From Mesomycoplasma ovipneumoniae (GTDB lineage: Bacteria; Bacillota_I; Bacilli_A; Mycoplasmatales; Metamycoplasmataceae), in contig NZ_CP146005.1 of the NCBI RefSeq assembly GCF_038095995.1, forward strand, positions 186,001 through 250,000: a DNA stretch of 64,000 nt, written 5' to 3'. The notes beneath the pieces are model-generated. The model worked only from the letters and a program-made list of their open reading frames with translations, made no database searches and had not been told where the DNA came from. Positions 59,677 to 64,000 of the stretch are shown in pieces (position 1 is the stretch's first letter; every line of letters begins with the position of its first letter). Both the position numbers and the translations under genes were made by a program.

Positions 59677-61638
59677 TTGACATTTATGAACCTAACAAGG
59701 GAACAAAAGAAAGTGATTAAGTTAGCATTAAAAGGTAAAAATGTTCTAGTTGATGCTTGTATTGGGAGTGGAAAAACAACAGTAATTCAAGCTTTGTGTA
59801 ATGAATTTCCTTCTAGTAAAAACATTTTGTACTTAACTTACAATACACTATTAAAAATTGATGCTCAAAACAAGATTAAAAACGATAATGTTATTGTACA
59901 AAATTATCATGGATTTGCAAAATCAATGTTGGACCAACAAAGTATTAATACTTCTTATGGGGATGTAATTAAAATATTTTTAGACCATGATATATCTGTT
60001 GGAACCTTTGATGTTTTACTAATTGACGAGTATCAAGATATTGCGTTTCTAATATCCTTGTTATTAGAAAGAATAAAAACACAAAATCCTAACATCCAAA
60101 TTGTTGCTGTTGGCGATATTGAACAAAAAATTTATGATAACACTAAATTAAATGTTAAGAGTTTTATTGATAAATTTTTAGGATCATATAAAAAAATTAG
60201 CTTAACTGTTTCCTTCAGAATGCCTAAATATCACGCTAAAATGTTGGGCCGAATTTGAAAAAAAAGAATTAAGGGGGTCAATAAAAATTGTCAGATCGAA
60301 TATATGGACCTTGACCAAATTAAGGAATTTTTATCTAAGCAAGAACCTTCAGATATCTTATGCTTAGGTAAAAATCATGGGCAAATGTCAAAAGTACTAA
60401 ATTACCTTGAAGATAAACATTGACATATTTTTAATAAAGACACTGTTTATGCATCAATTGGAAATGCCGAAAAAAATCTGAATCGCGCACAAAAACCGGC
60501 GATTAGAGATGCCGAAAAAAATCTGAATCACGAACAAAAACCGGCGATTTTTACAACATTTGATAGTTCAAAAGGACTAGAAAGACCTATTTGTGTTATT
60601 TTTGATTTTACTGAAAGATACTGATTTGGACGTTTAGAAAAAATTGCTAGTAATTATGAAATTTTAAGAAATCTATTTTGTGTAGCGGCAAGTAGAGGAA
60701 AAGAAAAAATCATATTCGTAAAGCCGCCTTACAAAGTTAAGGATAAAAAATTAGTTAAAGATAAAATATTAGATGAAGATACTCTTATAAAAAGCCGATC
60801 TAGTAACCATCAAAAAGGTAAACTAGAATATTTAATGTCTAGAATGTTTCAACATAATTATGATGAAGATATTATCGAAATGCGCCAAATGCTTGATGTA
60901 GAACAAATTCATAAAGAGGATAAAAGGGTAATAGAGGTAAAAAACCATGATGGGTTCATTAATCTTACTCCATGTAATGGGATTTTTCTTGAAGCATCTT
61001 ATTTCTATGGGTACGATATTAAAAAAGAAATTCAAAATTTAATCCAAAACTGCGAGGATTATAAACAAAAATTATACAATAAGTTTAATGAAAAAAGAAA
61101 ATCATTAAATGATTTAATACTATTTTATGTTTATTTAGAAACAAATCAAGAAAGATATATTAAACAAGCGCAAACAGATTTTGTCAATGATAATGCTATT
61201 CAGCAAATGAAAAAAAGATTATCTAAGGAACTTAGTAGGGACGAAAAAATTCAACAACATTGTTCATTAGAATATAATAATAACGTAAATAATTTTACAA
61301 TGAATGTTCACGGAATAGCTGATGTTGTAAAAAATAATACAGTTTATGAACTTAAATTTGTTAACTATTTAACAGATGACCATTTTTTACAAACTGCTTC
61401 ATATATGCTAGCCTTAAAAAAGGAAAAAGGTATATTATGGAATGTTAAAAAAAATGAAATGTACAAAATTAAAATTAAAAATCGAGAAAATTTTAGAGTC
61501 AAGCTTGCAGAAACAATCTCTAAAGGCCGGTATAAAGAAAAAAATCTCAATCAAAATCAAGCCAAAAAAAGATCATGGAGCATATGAAAACTATTGAGAA
61601 TCAACAGATTATTGATTTGAATCAAAAATTTGCTATAA
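59677..61638 (+). CDS. SF1 (UvrD-like) helicase fused to PD-(D/E)XK nuclease
   Basis: A 653-residue protein. Helicase motifs: I DACIGSGKTT (28-37), Ia LTYNTLLKI, II LLIDEYQDI, III VAVGDIEQKIY, IV SVSFRMP, V TTFDSSKGLE, VI FCVAASRGKEK. The C-terminal third has a RecB/Cas4-type nuclease core: HGIADVV (Asp), YELKFV (ExK) and HFLQTASYM. This combination is seen in AddA/RecB-like repair proteins and in several phage-defence proteins; no partner gene is adjacent, so its role is open. A 45-nt tandem repeat inserts 15 residues between motifs IV and V. TGA codons are Trp; ends with a TAA whose surroundings are duplicated downstream of element E. Start: TTG 59677 with AGAGG, or ATG 59686. Confidence 0.82.
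60466..60549 (+). repeat. 45-nt tandem repeat in the helicase-nuclease gene
   Basis: Two units beginning GCCGAAAAAAATCTGAATC, encoding AEKNLNRAQKPAI and AEKNLNHEQKPAI; frame is kept. Confidence 0.92.
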
Positions 61639-61665
61639 ATTAACGTAGAAACAAATTTTCAAAAT
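61624..61665. repeat. Left flanking direct repeat of element E
   Basis: 42 bases identical to 62092-62133; contains the last four codons and TAA stop of the helicase-nuclease gene. Confidence 0.95.
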
Positions 61666-62091
61666 CCCGAGTTTCCCAGTTTTAAGACAAAAATTCACTT
61701 TTTAGTGAATATAAATATGAAGAAACACCCGTAAATCGGTGTTTTTTTAATGTAAAACCTTAATTTTATAAGTAGCATTTGGTAGCATTTTAAGTAATTT
61801 TATGGTATAATTATAAATTATGAAAAAACAAAAATTAACTAAGTTGGTTTAGTATCGATGTTGCAAAAATTAAGACAAAGGGTTGAATTTAACACTTTAG
61901 ATCAGCAAATTATATTTAAAAAACACGATGGTGTCCCTAGCGATCCAAACATTTGAAATAGATATGATTTTTACTTTGATATCTTAATAAATCACTAATA
62001 AAATTGTAACCAACTTTTACCAAAAAACTTAAAAAAGTCCCTAAAACCGGATACTTTTTTAAAATTACCTTATGAAACTGGGAAACTCGGG
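61666..62091. mobile_element. TIR element copy E with different interior
   Basis: Perfect 17-bp inverted ends CCCGAGTTTCCCAGTTT (61666-61682) and AAACTGGGAAACTCGGG (62075-62091). The left 100 bases (GACAAAAATTCACTTTTTAGTG, the ACACC..GGTGT hairpin) and the right 70 bases (ACTTTTACC, AAAAAAGTCC..GGATACTTTTTT) match the end modules of A-D. The centre differs: a TATAAT box (61806-61811), a 10-codon ORF and a 46-codon ORF replace the poly-A/RNA module. Exactly flanked by the 42-bp direct repeats. Confidence 0.82.
61858..61998 (+). CDS. Small ORF inside element E
   Basis: 46 residues (MLQKLRQRVEFNTLDQQIIF...), ending FYFDILINH. No ribosome site is visible and the family is unknown; a 10-codon ORF MKKQKLTKLV precedes it. 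Could be the remnant of a longer element-borne protein. Coding status uncertain. Confidence 0.35.
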
Positions 62092-62133
62092 AAAAATTTG
62101 CTATAAATTAACGTAGAAACAAATTTTCAAAAT
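62092..62133. repeat. Right flanking direct repeat of element E
   Basis: Identical to 61624-61665 (42 of 42 bases). Confidence 0.95.
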
Positions 62134-62488
62134 AAGATTTTTCTATCGGAGTTCTGATTGCTAACAGCACTAATCTTAATTTACTTGATAGTGCAACGTA
62201 TATTTATAGTATTTTAGGCCCAGTTCTGTTGAATTTAAAAAACAAAATGTTTTGATAAAAACTCATAAAGAAATGATTTTTAAGTTAAAAAATTTCTTAA
62301 AATATCACGATATAACAGATTTATTTTCATACACAAGCTTTAATTTTACACTAAATATTTAAAAAAGAATGGTTTTAACCACATAAATTAGCATAAAAAT
62401 TTGCTCGTGTGATCGAATTTAGCGTACATTTATTCATTATTAAAGACAAAATGTCGTCATATGATCATGCTAAAGTGGCAAATTTCTA
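62134..62488. other. Intergenic stretch with degenerate coding sequence
   Basis: No intact gene. Two overlapping plus-strand fragments in different frames (SATYIYSILGPVLLNLKNK, then KKQNVLIKTHKEMIFKLKNF...SFNFTLNI ending near 62361) suggest one frameshifted, decayed gene of unknown family. The last part lies 3' of mnmE. Confidence 0.4.
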
Positions 62489-63817
62489 TTATTTTCCTAG
62501 ACAAAACCGTGAAAAAATTGAATCAAGCAAGTTTTCATCGTCCGTTCTGCCAAAAATAGTTTGCAATTCTCTTCAAGCATTACGCAAATCTACAATGGCA
62601 ATTTCAGGTCCAAAACCAGATTCTAGACTATTTTTAGCCTCAATAATTGCTATTTTTGCTAGTTCTATCTGTGAAATTTGGAATGAATTAGCGACAAATT
62701 GATTTTCTTTTCCCAAAAAGGCAAAAATACTTTTAATTTTTTCAATTAAGCTACCAATTTGTTTGTTTTTAGCACTAATTAATATTTTATCAGCAAATTC
62801 TTCGTTATTTTCAATTAGGTCAGATTTATTATATACTTGTAAATATACTTGATTTTCGCTAATTTTTTCACCTAAATCAAGATGTTTAGATTTTTTTTGA
62901 CTTGCATCAATAACATGTAAAATTAAATCAGATTTTTCCATGTTTTCAAAAGTTTTACTAATTCCAATTTGCTCAATTTTTTGCTTAGTTTTTCTGATTC
63001 CGGCAGTATCAAAAACTTTAAAAAGTAGATTGTCAATCACAAAATTACCTTCAACAATATCGCGAGTTGTTCCAGGAATTTCACTTATTATCGCCTTATT
63101 TTCGTCAATTAAAGCATTTAGAAGCGAAGACTTGCCGCTATTGGGCTCACCGATTAAAGATGTCCTTATTCCCTCATAAATTAGTCTTGAATTATCGGCT
63201 ATTTTTATTAATTCATTAAAATTTTTTATTAATTCATCAATTTTAGGAATAAGAATCTGATTTGTCAGAATTTCAACATCATCATATTCTGGGTAATCAA
63301 TATTTACCTCAATAGTCCCGATAATTTCCTCGATTTGTTGGATTAATTTTTTAATAAAGTTTGAACTTGCACCAGAAAACTGTTTAAGAGCAACATTGTG
63401 TTGTGATTTAACTTGTGCATGAATTAAATCATTAATCGCTTGAGCTTTAACTAAGTCAATTTTCCCATTTAAAAAAGCACGTAAACTAAACTCTCCAGGA
63501 TTTGCAAGTCTAGCGAGTTTAGTTTTTAAAATAGTTTCAAGAATTAAATTTGTATTTAAAACTCCGCCATGAGCGTTTATTTCTACAGTTTCTTCGCCTA
63601 CAAAATTTTTATCTCCAGCAAATCATAGAACTAAAACTTGATCAATTTTAGTTTGATTATCATGAATCCAACCAAAAGTTATTTCCATGGAATTACCGAT
63701 TTTCCCGGTAAAAATTTTTTCCATGATCTTAAAGGCATTTGGTCCTGAAATTCTAATGATCGAAATTGCCTGATTTATTGCTCCTGAAGCAATGGCGCAA
63801 ATAGTATCAAAAACCAT
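62489..63817 (-). CDS. mnmE: tRNA modification GTPase MnmE
   Basis: A 442-residue protein, full length. N-terminal folate-binding domain ([33 protein letters not shown]), helical domain, and the G domain: [38 protein letters not shown]. It ends with the catalytic IFSRFCLGK (CxGK). With MnmG it makes the cmnm5 group at U34. TGA codons (first at 63620s, last at 62571-62573) are Trp; the last three in-frame TGAs hide the true C-terminus in the standard code. Confidence 0.94.
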
Positions 63818-63868
63818 TTAATATATTCCTAAATTAAATTTAAAAGTTAAAAAAAGTACTTTTATAGT

Positions 63869-64000
63869 CTAAATTCCTATTTTTTTCTCATATTCAGCTA
63901 GCGAACCTTGAAAAAACACGGCTGAGTCTTGCTTAATATCCAAAATCGCATTTGCAACTTCTTTTATTAAGGCAAGATTGTAAGTTGTAAAAATTGCTCC
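63869..64000 (-). CDS. ABC ATPase, probable ABC-F type, C-terminal end
   Basis: Only 43 residues are in the window: GAIFTTYNLALIKEVANAIL then DIKQDSAVFFQGSLAEYEKK. The pattern resembles the end of an ABC-F second ATPase domain (SHDRxFLxxVA..I, then GxYxEY), with TTYNLAL replacing SHDRYF. Ends at TAG 63869. The call is tentative because the Walker motifs are outside. Confidence 0.45.
   Translation of the reverse strand, partial: GAIFTTYNLALIKEVANAILDIKQDSAVFFQGSLAEYEKKIGI

Noticed and set aside
61840-61890. Short string SIDVAKIKTKG in a third frame of element E, resembling the IS110 start (IDVSK)
   Set aside because: Only about 11 residues, followed by stops; too short to support a transposase assignment.
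62409-62702. Plus-strand frame opposite the end of mnmE
   Set aside because: It overlaps the conserved MnmE C-terminus (IFSRFCLGK) on the other strand and has no ribosome site.

Overview
The window is AT-rich, reads UGA as tryptophan (nearly every long gene is interrupted by in-frame TGA at conserved Trp positions) and encodes P97/P102-type adhesins with KKAEGAQNQG repeats. This points to a mycoplasma of the Mesomycoplasma hyopneumoniae group (hyopneumoniae, flocculare, dispar, ovipneumoniae, conjunctivae and relatives). The species is not settled here. All CDS coordinates below are merged across TGA codons.

Layout. 1-0.7 kb: end of a GcvH-like/sirtuin (SirTM) operon. 1.1-6.3 kb: a secreted protein and two tandem ATPase-permease fusions of the FtsX/MacB type. 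6.6-10.9 kb: a type III restriction-modification system whose mod gene holds a 14-unit GA tract and whose res gene holds long 9-nt repeats. 11.0-16.1 kb: aldolase, GlcNAc-type PTS, nagB and the divergent nagA. 16.8-23.5 kb: a two-gene P97/P102 adhesin operon. 24.1-26.1 kb: gyrB. 26.2-31.6 kb: a tandem duplication of a kinase-nuclease-exonuclease block. 31.6-34.5 kb: dnaE. 35.1-39.6 kb: rimP-nusA-ylxR-infB-rbfA. 39.9-41.9 kb: a pullulanase-like protein with a degenerate active site. 42.1-54.1 kb: nox, rsmE, and a plus-strand run alaS-ruvX-hyp-pth-tilS-ftsH-lysS-HAD. 54.8-59.3 kb: nanE, a sodium:solute symporter, nanA and nanK. 59.7-61.6 kb: an SF1 helicase-nuclease fusion. 62.5-64 kb: mnmE and the end of an ABC ATPase.

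Metabolically, the nan cluster plus nagA/nagB encodes the whole route from imported sialic acid to fructose-6-phosphate; the PTS gives a second entry for GlcNAc. Surface variation is served by repeat-rich adhesins, repeat-variable membrane nucleases and a probably phase-variable type III methyltransferase.

The least expected signal is a dispersed intergenic element. Four near-complete copies (about 16.1, 23.6, 34.6, 54.1 kb), one divergent copy (61.7 kb) and one fragment (42.0 kb) share inverted-repeat ends like GAGTTTGCCAGTTTGATG. The four main copies carry a poly-A tract abutting a sigma-70-like promoter, a very strong Shine-Dalgarno with a 4-7 codon ORF, and an RNA with several hairpins, one of which shows three compensatory base-pair changes between copies. 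Two copies are flanked by 35-42 bp direct repeats that duplicate the 3' end of the neighbouring gene. Most copies lie between a stop codon and that gene's terminator. I do not recognise this element as a described family.
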